DNA of 9,174 nt, taken from the NCBI GenBank assembly GCA_913041025.1, contig CAJWGQ010000117.1:1-9174 (forward strand), given 5' to 3'. The notes below the pieces were generated by a model. That model was not told where the DNA came from. It ran no database searches and saw nothing but the letters and a program-made list of their open reading frames with translations. A program made the position numbers and the translations under genes. Positions 1 through 6,874 of this stretch are shown here, piece after piece (position 1 is the first letter of the stretch; each line of letters starts with the position of its first letter). The DNA is from an uncultured Gammaproteobacteria bacterium (lineage in GTDB: Bacteria; Pseudomonadota; Gammaproteobacteria; Pseudomonadales; Azotimanducaceae_A).

Positions 1-339
1 GCCGGCCGGAACGCGCTGATCCGCGCGGCTCGCACGCCGTACGTCGCGCTGATGGACGATGACCTCGAGCTGCTCGACGGCAGCGCGCTGCCAGCGCTCC
101 TCGCTGCGCTCAATGCCGACCGTGACGCGGTGCTCGCGGGCGGCTGCTACGCGACGCTCGCGGGCCGCGACGCGACGGTCGAGCGCCTCACGGAGGAGCT
201 CGGGGACGCGCGGGCGCGGGTCGCGGCCCTCGAGGCCGAGGTCAGGCGCATCGATCGCCTCTGTTGTGAAGTGGTGTGGTCGGCCGAGGACGGGCGGTCG
301 AACGTGCGGGACATTTTGCGCGTGTTTTGGAAGGGGTGA
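1..339 (+). CDS. Partial GT-A glycosyltransferase-like protein (5' end outside window; eukaryote-like)
   Basis: The frame is open from base 1 and ends at TGA 337-339, giving 112 residues without an N-terminus. Met18 (base 52) is an internal residue, not a likely start. Residues 1-21 read as the end of a nucleotide-sugar binding half-domain: an ARNxLI-like stretch, then TPYVALMDDD, where Asp19-Asp21 resemble the metal-binding DxD of GT-A glycosyltransferases (GT2/GT12 type). A helix and the segment AVLAGGCYATLAGRD follow, consistent with that fold. Residues 55-80 are Arg/Glu/Ala rich and could form a coiled coil. Very high G+C and the GTGAGTAAGT right at the end suggest a eukaryotic exon ending in an intron, so the TGA may not be the true stop. 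Base composition is unlike everything downstream. The family call rests on the DDD region only and is moderate; the exact donor and acceptor cannot be inferred. Confidence 0.5.
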   Translation, partial: AGRNALIRAARTPYVALMDDDLELLDGSALPALLAALNADRDAVLAGGCYATLAGRDATVERLTEELGDARARVAALEAEVRRIDRLCCEVVWSAEDGRSNVRDILRVFWKG

Positions 340-541
340 GTAAGTGTGTGTGTTTTAGTATCTCTGTGCGTCTCAGAGATGTGCACCGTGCGCTGGTTCG
401 CCTCGAGCTGTACTCGACTTGCGCGCCGAACACAGTACGGTCCTGAGCCTTCCTTCTTTCGGGCTGGAGTGGTGCTTGAGAGTGTTAGGAGGGTGCCTGG
501 CGGTTTTGCGGAGAGATCCGGTTGTGGAGATTCCTAGTGGC
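336..541 (+). other. Non-coding eukaryote-like segment with splice-donor-like site
   Basis: GTGAGTAAGT at 336-345 matches a strong spliceosomal donor consensus and sits exactly where the glycosyltransferase frame ends. It is followed by GT-rich low-complexity sequence (345-371). Possible acceptors are CAG ending at 376 and TAG ending at 537; the second would give an intron of about 200 bases. No convincing bacterial gene, promoter or terminator is visible here. The short frames crossing this region have no recognisable protein features. Intron identity is inference from the donor motif and composition only. Confidence 0.35.
360..380. repeat. Short perfect inverted repeat (7-bp stem, 7-nt loop)
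   Basis: ATCTCTG at 360-366 pairs perfectly with CAGAGAT at 374-380 around a 7-base loop. It lies in the non-bacterial segment, lacks a following T-run, and has no recognisable role. It may be chance in low-complexity sequence. Confidence 0.35.
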
Positions 542-1287
542 GCGCTGCGCTGCGCTGCGTGGCCTCCGCTTTGGGGTATGACTCGATGCAGCAACCCTTC
601 AGACCCTTTCGTCGCAACCACCGCTTGGACTGTTGCCCCTCCACCCGATTCGCCGAATAGGGTGACGTTGTTCGGATCTCCACCAAAGGCCTCGATGTTT
701 TCCTGAACCCACCGAAGTACCTCAATCTGATCGAGGATACCCAGGTTTCCAGGTCCGATTCCATCGCCAAAGGCTTCAGACAAGTACAGATAGCCCTCAG
801 CACCTAGCCTACGGTTATTGGTGACTAACACGACACCATCCTTAGCAAAGTGGGTTCCGTCGTAAACAGCGCTCGCACCGGTGCCCGTAACCTGCCCGCC
901 GCCGTGGGCCCAGATCATGACCGGTAAACCTTTAGCTCCAGGATCGGGAGTCCAAATGTTGAGGTTTAGGCAGTCTTCGCCTTCTACTAGCGAGTCAGTA
1001 CCCACCCCTGGCCCGGTTTGAGGGCAAATAAACCCGTAAAGATCGGCTTCAAATATTTCCTCCCAGGGTGCCCGAGCAATCGGTGCGATAAATCGATTCT
1101 GACCAAAGGGTGCTTCGGCATAGGGAACGCCTAGATAACGATGTACCCCGTTGACTATCTTTCCCCTGACACGCCCTTTCGGCAGGTTGAGGACAGGACC
1201 AGTTAGGGAATCCTCGCCAGCACAGCTCATAAGAGATCCAGCCAATAGCGAAGCAGAGAGAGTGCCAAGAAATTCACGTCGTCGCAT
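373..1287 (-). CDS. Type-B carboxylesterase, 3'-truncated at a chimeric junction; Tat/lipoprotein-like leader
   Basis: This encodes an alpha/beta-hydrolase of the carboxylesterase type B family, predicted to hydrolyse carboxylic esters. The leader has a twin-arginine-like RRREFLG followed by a hydrophobic stretch and LMSC (Cys22 a possible lipidation site), so export and membrane anchoring outside the cytoplasm are likely. Family landmarks appear in order: YLGVPYAEAP (51-60), EDCLNLN (104-110), oxyanion-hole HGGG (128-131), GNLGILDQ (180-187) and nucleophile motif GESGGG with Ser214 (usually GESAGG). The match ends near residue 246, about base 547. The remaining ~58 residues to the stop at 373-375 are encoded in foreign-looking DNA and are basic and low in structure. 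The acid and His of the triad are therefore missing; full-length members are about 500 residues. The gene is divergent from yheS. The native C-terminus is lost, so this is a gene fragment rather than a functional short esterase. Confidence 0.85.
   Translation of the reverse strand: MRRREFLGTLSASLLAGSLMSCAGEDSLTGPVLNLPKGRVRGKIVNGVHRYLGVPYAEAPFGQNRFIAPIARAPWEEIFEADLYGFICPQTGPGVGTDSLVEGEDCLNLNIWTPDPGAKGLPVMIWAHGGGQVTGTGASAVYDGTHFAKDGVVLVTNNRRLGAEGYLYLSEAFGDGIGPGNLGILDQIEVLRWVQENIEAFGGDPNNVTLFGESGGGATVQAVVATKGSEGLLHRVIPQSGGHAAQRSAPLGISTTGSLRKTARHPPNTLKHHSSPKEGRLRTVLCSARKSSTARGEPAHGAHL
543..557. repeat. CGCTG x3 tandem repeat at the probable chimeric junction
   Basis: Three exact copies of CGCTG (543-557) followed by CG lie where carboxylesterase similarity stops on the minus strand and the composition changes. 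Rightward of ~562 the minus strand encodes a coherent esterase. Leftward the same frame encodes a tail with no esterase character. A short repeat at such a boundary is a typical place for a false join, or for microhomology-mediated joining. Confidence 0.5.
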
Positions 1288-1402
1288 GGTCTCGTTTTCT
1301 ATATACGAAGAGCCGAGTGTAATAAGTCACCACCAAAACACCAGTAATTCGTTAATGACTCTGTGGATTGGTTACAATGTCATGATTACCAGGTTGTGAA
1401 TC
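1288..1402. promoter_or_regulatory. Divergent intergenic region between carboxylesterase and yheS
   Basis: These 115 A+T-richer bases separate two genes transcribed away from each other, so promoters for both must lie in or near here. For yheS the best -10 is TACAAT at 1373-1378, with a poor TTAATG -35 at 1352-1357 (15-bp spacing). For the esterase, a weak TATTAC -10 can be read on the minus strand. No palindromic operator stands out. Presence of promoters is inferred from the divergent layout; the exact elements are uncertain. Confidence 0.4.
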
Positions 1403-3286
1403 ATGCTGCAGGTACAAGATCTTAACTTTCAATACGCAGAGGAAACGCTATTTTCTGACGTGGGTTTTGTGGTGTATCCGGGACAGCGACTCGCAGTAGT
1501 GGGAAGGAATGGGGTCGGAAAAACCACCCTGTTTAAACTGTTATTAGGTCGACTGTCCCCTAGTCTGGGTGAGGTTAATTTTCCGAAGGATTGGCAAGTC
1601 GGCTACATGGCTCAGGAAACCGCAGAAAGCGGACGAAGCGCTATAGATTATGTAATTGATGGCCACAGAGAGCTTCGGGGTGTCGAGAAACAGATAGAGA
1701 AAACCGAGGACGCCACGGAAATTGCGAATTTATATGTCCGCTACGCCGATCTAGGCGGTTACGAGTCGGCTGCCCGAGCTGGCACAATTCTATATGGACT
1801 TGGTTTTGCTGCCGATGAGATCGATAAGCCCTTTAGAGAATTTTCTGGGGGCTGGCGCATACGCTTGAATCTCGCACAGGCGCTAATGGCGCCCAGTGAT
1901 CTACTTCTGCTGGATGAACCGACTAACCACCTGGACCTTGAAGCAATACTTTGGCTTGAAAAATGGCTGAAGGAGTTTGTTGGCACCTTGATTTTTATTG
2001 CTCATGACAGGGCTTTTCTCGACGCGGTCGCGACGCACGTCTTACACCTCGGCGGAGGAACTGCTCGTAGCTATACCGGGAATTATACAACCTTCGAGCG
2101 TCGTCGAATTGAGCAGCTTGAGCAGGAGCAAGCACTGCAGAAAAAACGTGATAACCAGGTTAGGCATATACAGCAGTTTATCGACCGATTTAGAGCCAAG
2201 GACAGTAAAGCAAAGCAGGTGCAGAGCCGAATTAAGGCGTTGGAGCGCATGCAGGAATACTCATCCATTCAGGTGGATTCGCAATATCAAGTGAATTTTG
2301 AACAACCAGAAAAAGTATCGAACCCATTGATGACCTTCAGGGGGCTCGATATAGGTTATGGAGAGTCCGTGATTTTGAATCAAATTTCGCAAACCATTCT
2401 TCCTGGATCGCGTATTGGAATACTCGGCGTAAATGGAGCAGGCAAATCAACGCTGTTAAAGGCGATAGTTGGCGATTTACAGCCAATTAGTGGAAGTATT
2501 GAGAGAGGCGTGCACTCCAAAATCAGTTATTTCGCTCAACATCAATTGGAGTCTTTGGATACAGAAGATAGCGCACTGGCATCGATACAAAAACATTATC
2601 CTCAGCTTACAGGTCAGGAGGCTAGAGATTATCTCGGGGGCTGGGGTTTCGATGGCAGCATGGTCGCTCGGCCTATCAATAGCCTTTCTGGAGGTGAAAA
2701 GGCTCGCTTTGTGTTAGCCCTGTTAGCGTCGGAAAGGCCGGCGATGCTGGTTTTAGATGAACCGACCAATCACCTGGATTTGGATATGAGAGATGCTCTA
2801 GCCATTGCGCTTCAAAGCTACTCGGGCGCGGTATTGATAGTCGCTCACGATCGCGACCTTTTAGAGAAACTCGTGGATGAGTTCTGGTTAGTCGACGACG
2901 GAGGCCTGACTGACTACACGGCGGATCTTAATGAATACACAGGGATCAAGCAGTCTCGTGCCTTACCTAGCGAAGATGACTCGCGCGGAATAGATGATTC
3001 AAAACGCTCACAACGCCAGGCGAAAGCTCGAGTAAGAGAGTCGTTAAATGATCTAAAAAAAGAGGTCAAAGAGATCGAGAAAAACCTAGAACGAAAAAGC
3101 GCAGAGCTGTCGGTCATAGAGGGTAAGCTCGCCGATAAAGACACCTATGAGGGTCTGCCAGCCGATGAACTTCAAGAGCTAATGACCCAAGCCGCGCAAT
3201 GCCGCAAAAAAAAGGAGGCATTGGAAGAGCGCTGGTTAGAGCTCAGTTCTCAGCTTGAGATAACAGAAACCGAAATCGAGAAGTGA
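1403..3286 (+). CDS. yheS: ABC-F family ATP-binding translation factor, YheS type
   Basis: This is a soluble tandem-ATPase ABC-F protein of 627 residues, close to the E. coli YheS length as I recall it (about 637). ABC-F proteins bind the ribosomal E site and act on stalled or resistant ribosomes; they are not transporters, and no membrane segments are present. Visible in order: Walker A GRNGVGKT (34-41), signature FSGGWRIRLNLAQA (147-160), Walker B LLLLDEPTNHLD (167-178), and switch His201 in AHDR. The inter-domain linker (P-site tRNA interaction motif) spans about 231-300 with YIDRFRAK-like FIDRFRAKDSKAKQ. The second domain has Walker A GVNGAGKST (342-350), signature LSGGEKAR (428-435), LVLDEPTNHLDLDMR (449-463) and AHDR (481-484). 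A charged C-terminal coiled coil runs from about 533 to 627. The WLEKWLK and YLGGWGF segments favour YheS over Uup or EttA. The start ATG follows a weak ribosome site. It is likely a housekeeping gene unrelated in function to the catabolic genes downstream. Confidence 0.95.
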   Translation: MLQVQDLNFQYAEETLFSDVGFVVYPGQRLAVVGRNGVGKTTLFKLLLGRLSPSLGEVNFPKDWQVGYMAQETAESGRSAIDYVIDGHRELRGVEKQIEKTEDATEIANLYVRYADLGGYESAARAGTILYGLGFAADEIDKPFREFSGGWRIRLNLAQALMAPSDLLLLDEPTNHLDLEAILWLEKWLKEFVGTLIFIAHDRAFLDAVATHVLHLGGGTARSYTGNYTTFERRRIEQLEQEQALQKKRDNQVRHIQQFIDRFRAKDSKAKQVQSRIKALERMQEYSSIQVDSQYQVNFEQPEKVSNPLMTFRGLDIGYGESVILNQISQTILPGSRIGILGVNGAGKSTLLKAIVGDLQPISGSIERGVHSKISYFAQHQLESLDTEDSALASIQKHYPQLTGQEARDYLGGWGFDGSMVARPINSLSGGEKARFVLALLASERPAMLVLDEPTNHLDLDMRDALAIALQSYSGAVLIVAHDRDLLEKLVDEFWLVDDGGLTDYTADLNEYTGIKQSRALPSEDDSRGIDDSKRSQRQAKARVRESLNDLKKEVKEIEKNLERKSAELSVIEGKLADKDTYEGLPADELQELMTQAAQCRKKKEALEERWLELSSQLEITETEIEK

Positions 3287-3367
3287 GCCCCTGGATGGCC
3301 TGGTTGGAGAAGGCTGTGCCCGAAAGGAAAAGTGTTTAGAATGGATGAATACAAAGGAAAGTAGTAC

Positions 3368-3375
3368 AAGGAAAG
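3368..3375 (+). promoter_or_regulatory. Ribosome binding site deciding the crotonase-family start
   Basis: AAGGAAAG lies 5 bases before ATG 3381. The upstream in-frame ATG at 3345 has its nearest purine-rich site about 16 bases away, too far for efficient use. This favours the shorter protein. Confidence 0.6.
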
Positions 3376-3380
3376 CTGAA

Positions 3381-4163
3381 ATGAATGATGCCGTGGTGAC
3401 CGAGGATCTAGGACGAGTTCGGGTAATAAAAATGAATCGGCCTGATGCGTTAAATTCGATGAACCCATGGATGTTTATGGGTATACGGGATGCCCTTCAC
3501 AAAGCTCAGGAAGACGACACTGTTGCTGTTGCCGTGATTACTGGAGAGGGTCGCGCTTTTTGTGCGGGCCTGGATTTGGCTGACTCGAATTCTCCGGATC
3601 CTGATGCGCCCAAAGAAAATCAGTTTCCTTCCATGCTCAAGGCATTGACTGAGTTCCGCAAGCCCTTGATCGCGGCAGTCAATGGGTTGGGTGTCGGCGT
3701 TGGGATGACGATGCTGGCCCATTGTGATCTTGTGCTGATGGCGAAGTCCGTGAAGATGCGTACTCCCTTTCCTCAGTTGGGTCTAGCGCCAGAAGCTGGA
3801 AGCAGTTTTAGTTTTGCTGAGCGTATGGGTTGGCAGAATGCGTCCTATGCTTTGCTCTCGGGTAGGTGGTTTAGCGCCCAAGAGTGTCTGGATATGGGAC
3901 TTGCCTGGCGAGTTGAGCCAGATGAAGAAGTGCTAGCTAGGTCGATGGAAGTCGCAGAAGAGCTAGCAAAGAACCCGATTCCTTCGTTAATCGCCACTAA
4001 AGAACTGATGATGATGGCTGGTCGCAGAGAAGCCTCGTGGTCGGCTCATGGCAGGGAGAACGAGGTCTACGCAGATCTGATGGGTGGACCTGCCAACAAG
4101 GAGGCGTTCAAGGCTTTCGCAGAAAAAAGAGAACCGGATTTTTCAAAAATATCAGGAATTTAG
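3381..4163 (+). CDS. Crotonase-fold enoyl-CoA isomerase/hydratase
   Basis: This is a cytoplasmic 260-residue crotonase-superfamily protein acting on acyl-CoA thioesters. The start at 3381 is chosen for its ribosome site and because MNDAVVTEDLGRV aligns with the usual family N-terminus; an ATG at 3345 would add 12 residues. The oxyanion-hole segments are RAFCAGLDL (58-66) and NGLGVGVGMTM (101-111). The hydratase catalytic Glu of the QPE motif is absent: the region reads TPFPQLGLAPEAGSS (128-142). Glu138 in PEAGSS corresponds to the single catalytic acid of delta3,delta2-enoyl-CoA isomerases (ECI2-like TPFSHLG...PEGCSS pattern, from memory). An isomerase shifting a double bond during beta-oxidation is therefore more likely than a hydratase. 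It lies 94 bases after yheS and 39 before the GldA-like gene, at the head of the catabolic gene run. The family call is sure; the reaction is inferred. Confidence 0.9.
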   Translation: MNDAVVTEDLGRVRVIKMNRPDALNSMNPWMFMGIRDALHKAQEDDTVAVAVITGEGRAFCAGLDLADSNSPDPDAPKENQFPSMLKALTEFRKPLIAAVNGLGVGVGMTMLAHCDLVLMAKSVKMRTPFPQLGLAPEAGSSFSFAERMGWQNASYALLSGRWFSAQECLDMGLAWRVEPDEEVLARSMEVAEELAKNPIPSLIATKELMMMAGRREASWSAHGRENEVYADLMGGPANKEAFKAFAEKREPDFSKISGI

Positions 4164-4202
4164 AAGCTGTTTTTAATATTTATCTAGAATAAGGTTCGAA
4201 CC

Positions 4203-5402
4203 ATGGCCCAATTGGAGTACTTTCCTCAACCGATTTTTTCAAGGGACAATGAACAAGCGGCTCATTCTCGAGTGTTCACCAGTCCGGGAAAATACATACA
4301 GGGACCTGGCGTTTTAGCTAAGGTTGGTCGTTACCTGAGCACTTTAAATCTGGGTTCTGCGGGGGTCCTTGCATCAGCTCGAGGCCATGGGAGCGAGGTA
4401 CCCGTCGTAGAGGCGAGCCTTTCTCATCATGAAATCTCTTACGTGAGGTCGGTTTTTGGTGGCGAGTGCTCCCTAGAAGAGATCGAAGCTAGAACCAATG
4501 AGCTGAAACCACAAAGCCCGGATTGCTTGATCATTTTGGGTGGAGGAAAGTGCGTTGATGCTGGAAAGTGCATAGCGCATCGTCTGGAAATCCCCGCGAT
4601 TGTGATTCCGACCCTCGCATCGAACGATGCACCTTGCTCAGCTCTTTCAGTGGTATACGCGCCGAGTGGCGTTTTTGAGGGGGTTGTCGAATTTTTTCCA
4701 AGTAATCCCGCGATGGTCATTGTTGATACTGAAATCGTGGCAAAAGCGCCAGAGAGATTCCTTGTGGCTGGGATGGGTGATGCGATGGCCACCTGGTACG
4801 AAGCAAAAGTCTGTATCAATAACCCCGATGCCGTAAACATGTTAGGTTCTCGGCCTACGTTGGCGGCCTGTGCGATGGGAGAAATATGTGCTCATACGTT
4901 GTATGCCGACAGTCTTGAAGCAGTTAAGTCGGTGCACTCTGGAAATCCTACTGAAGAGCTCGAAAGAGTCGTCGAGGCTAATACATTATTAAGTGGTCTT
5001 GGTTTTGAGAGCGGTGGATTGGCAGCCGCTCACGCTGTAGCTCAGGCATACACGAATTTACCCATTGTCGAAGAGAATTACCTGCATGGCGAGATGGTCG
5101 CAATGGGCTTGCTGACCCAGCTTGCTCTGGAGAATGATGAAGTCGAAGCCCGTCGGGCCACTGAGTATTTTGCGAGTGTGGGTTTGCCTGTGCATTATGG
5201 TCAATTATCGCTCGATCACCGCGATTCAGGTGTGTTGGAGCTTGTGGTGGAAGCAACGTTGAATTTTGGAGCACTGAGTAATCTGCCCTTTGATGTATCC
5301 CCAGAGAGCTTGCGTGATGCGTTGTTATCGGCGAACGACCTTGGCATTAATATCGCAAAACAGGCTGGAGATGAGGCCTACCGCAGGTTACAAGCGAGCT
5401 GA
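4203..5402 (+). CDS. gldA: GldA-type glycerol/polyol dehydrogenase (iron-containing ADH superfamily)
   Basis: This is a 399-residue NAD-dependent, metal-requiring dehydrogenase resembling E. coli glycerol dehydrogenase (glycerol to dihydroxyacetone). Matching segments are SPGKYIQG (27-34), FGGECS (85-90), GGGKCVDAGK (113-122) for nucleotide binding, SNDAPCSALSVVY (140-152), GMGDAMATWYEA (190-201), LSGLGFESGGLAAAHAV (263-279) and LHGEMVAMG (294-302). The three expected zinc ligands are present as Asp193, His277 and His295, so the enzyme should be active. About 25 extra N-terminal residues precede the usual family start. The ATG at 4203 is supported by AAGG at 4191-4194 with 8-base spacing. No glycerol kinase, dihydroxyacetone kinase or transporter is nearby, so glycerol may not be the physiological substrate; an alcohol or amino alcohol made by the neighbours is possible. 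The stop overlaps the next start (TGATG), implying translational coupling. Confidence 0.9.
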   Translation: MAQLEYFPQPIFSRDNEQAAHSRVFTSPGKYIQGPGVLAKVGRYLSTLNLGSAGVLASARGHGSEVPVVEASLSHHEISYVRSVFGGECSLEEIEARTNELKPQSPDCLIILGGGKCVDAGKCIAHRLEIPAIVIPTLASNDAPCSALSVVYAPSGVFEGVVEFFPSNPAMVIVDTEIVAKAPERFLVAGMGDAMATWYEAKVCINNPDAVNMLGSRPTLAACAMGEICAHTLYADSLEAVKSVHSGNPTEELERVVEANTLLSGLGFESGGLAAAHAVAQAYTNLPIVEENYLHGEMVAMGLLTQLALENDEVEARRATEYFASVGLPVHYGQLSLDHRDSGVLELVVEATLNFGALSNLPFDVSPESLRDALLSANDLGINIAKQAGDEAYRRLQAS

Positions 5403-6847
5403 TGCGGGGAGCATACTGCTGGCCACAAAGCGCTCTTCCTGGCGAGGCCATCACAGTCTTTTTTGGCCCAAACCCGAGTAGTTTATCGATCACGATCACG
5501 CGGGAGGGTAAGGAGTCCAAAGAAGTATTGTCCGCAAGTGGCATTGACTCTCCAGAACAACCTATTCCTGCAGATGTCTCGAAAGAAGGCGTTGATTGGA
5601 CTCCATGTTTTGACTTTGAAGTGAGCCAGGATTGGGACTCAGGGTTTTATTTGGTTTCGGTTACTGATGACGAGGGGCGTATTTCCGAGGCTTTTTTTGT
5701 GGTCAGAAGTAATAGAATTTTAGATGCGATGCTCGTGTTATCAACTTCTACCTGGGCGGCTTACAACCATTGGGGCGGGCCTAGTTTTTACATGGGCAGT
5801 TCTCACTCGTCTTTACGTCGACCATTACCAAAAGGGTTTCTTAGTAAGGAAGATCCTATGTCGCATCGAATCGCCCAGTATATGTACTGGGATGAATCTA
5901 TGCAGGACAAAATTCAGTCCCAGAGATATTCGGCCTGGTGCATGGCCGCTGGTTGGGCGAATCAAGAGGTGTTGTTTGTTCGATGGGCAGAAGAGAACGG
6001 CCTGAATCTTGGCTATGCCATCAGCGAGGATCTGGATAAGAATCCTCGTCTACTTGATGGATACCCGCTTTATATTTCTGTGGGCCACGATGAATATTGG
6101 TCAACTGCCATGCGCGATAATGTAGAGAGCTTTATCTCCTCTGGAGGCAAGGCCGCCTTTTTTTCAGGTAATACGGCTTTCTGGCAGGCGCGTTTTGAAG
6201 ATGATCGACAGACCTTGGTGTCTTACAAAACCAACCTGGAGGCTGATCCACACTACGACCCTAGCCACGCGCCTGGGTTGACGAGTATGTGGTCAGATCC
6301 TTTGGTGGGTCGACCCGAGAGCGAGATGACCGGGGTTTCTTTCACCTATGGGGGCTATGCCCATATGCCTAATGCACCTAAAGGTACTGGAGGCTATCAG
6401 GTCTGGGAACCTGACCATTGGGCTTTTGATTCAGTTGGCGCAACTCTCGGCTCAGATCTGGGTACAGAGGATGTTACTGTTGGTTACGAATGCGATGGCT
6501 GTCCTATCGAGGTAATCGAGGGCGTACCAAAACCCATAGAATCTGGTGTGCCTGAGGGGTTTCGGATTCTTGCCACGGCGCCAGCCCATTTATGGGAGAC
6601 TCAAGAAGCGCCCACAATGCCTGATGGTTATATCGGTGAATTGAATTGGGTGGCCGCTCGTCTAGGCGGAGAAGATACCGAATCGATAAGAGCGAAGTAC
6701 GCGAACGGTCATGCGGTGATGGGGATTTTCCCCAAAGGTGAGGGGGAAGTGTTTACCACTGGGTGCACAGACTGGGCCTACGGATTGAAGCAACAGGATG
6801 TTTCAACTGTCACGCGTAACGTGATCGATCGGTTTTTAGACCGATAA
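5402..6847 (+). CDS. N,N-dimethylformamidase large-subunit-like protein
   Basis: This 481-residue protein resembles the C-terminal catalytic part of the N,N-dimethylformamidase beta subunit (DMFA2_C family), which hydrolyses an amide C-N bond at a mononuclear iron. AYCWPQSALPGEAITVFFG (4-22) fits an N-terminal beta-sandwich segment. The core holds STSTWAAYNHWGG (114-126), VGHDEYWS (227-234) and SSGGKAAFFSGNTAFW (246-261). Recalled Paracoccus DMFase iron ligands are Tyr399, Tyr440 and Glu521; Tyr121, Tyr162 (same 41-residue spacing) and Glu231 are plausible equivalents, with His229 as the active-site His. The Paracoccus large subunit is about 760 residues, so this form lacks roughly 280, and no small-subunit gene is present. 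No signal peptide or membrane segment is visible, so it is predicted cytoplasmic. The start overlaps the gldA stop by one base. The family is fairly sure; formamide specificity is not, and another amide or amidine substrate is equally possible. Confidence 0.82.
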   Translation: MRGAYCWPQSALPGEAITVFFGPNPSSLSITITREGKESKEVLSASGIDSPEQPIPADVSKEGVDWTPCFDFEVSQDWDSGFYLVSVTDDEGRISEAFFVVRSNRILDAMLVLSTSTWAAYNHWGGPSFYMGSSHSSLRRPLPKGFLSKEDPMSHRIAQYMYWDESMQDKIQSQRYSAWCMAAGWANQEVLFVRWAEENGLNLGYAISEDLDKNPRLLDGYPLYISVGHDEYWSTAMRDNVESFISSGGKAAFFSGNTAFWQARFEDDRQTLVSYKTNLEADPHYDPSHAPGLTSMWSDPLVGRPESEMTGVSFTYGGYAHMPNAPKGTGGYQVWEPDHWAFDSVGATLGSDLGTEDVTVGYECDGCPIEVIEGVPKPIESGVPEGFRILATAPAHLWETQEAPTMPDGYIGELNWVAARLGGEDTESIRAKYANGHAVMGIFPKGEGEVFTTGCTDWAYGLKQQDVSTVTRNVIDRFLDR

Positions 6848-6874
6848 ACTTACCAATAGTGGAGAGGGTAGCTG

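Noticed and set aside
346..537. Small open frame on the plus strand between the glycosyltransferase frame and the junction
   Set aside because: It starts in low-complexity sequence without a ribosome site and its translation has no recognisable domain; it overlaps the probable intron.
373..546. Unusual basic C-terminal tail of the carboxylesterase as a real domain
   Set aside because: It is encoded by the antisense of foreign-looking DNA beyond the junction, so it is better explained as read-through of a chimera.
3304..3342. Promoter before the crotonase-family gene (TAGAAT at 3337-3342)
   Set aside because: The -10-like box has no acceptable -35 at normal spacing and no exact extended -10, so it was not listed as a feature.
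3345..3380. Upstream in-frame ATG for the crotonase-family gene
   Set aside because: Its ribosome site is too distant and the 12 extra residues are not typical of the family; the AAGGAAAG site at 3368-3375 fits ATG 3381 better.
3287..3380. Transcription terminator after yheS
   Set aside because: No stem-loop followed by a T-run is visible; CCTGG..CCTGG here is a short direct repeat, not an inverted one.
4164..4202. Promoter in the A+T-rich gap before the GldA-like gene (TAGAAT at 4185-4190)
   Set aside because: No matching -35 and the box is too close to the start codon; the 39-base gap fits an operon.
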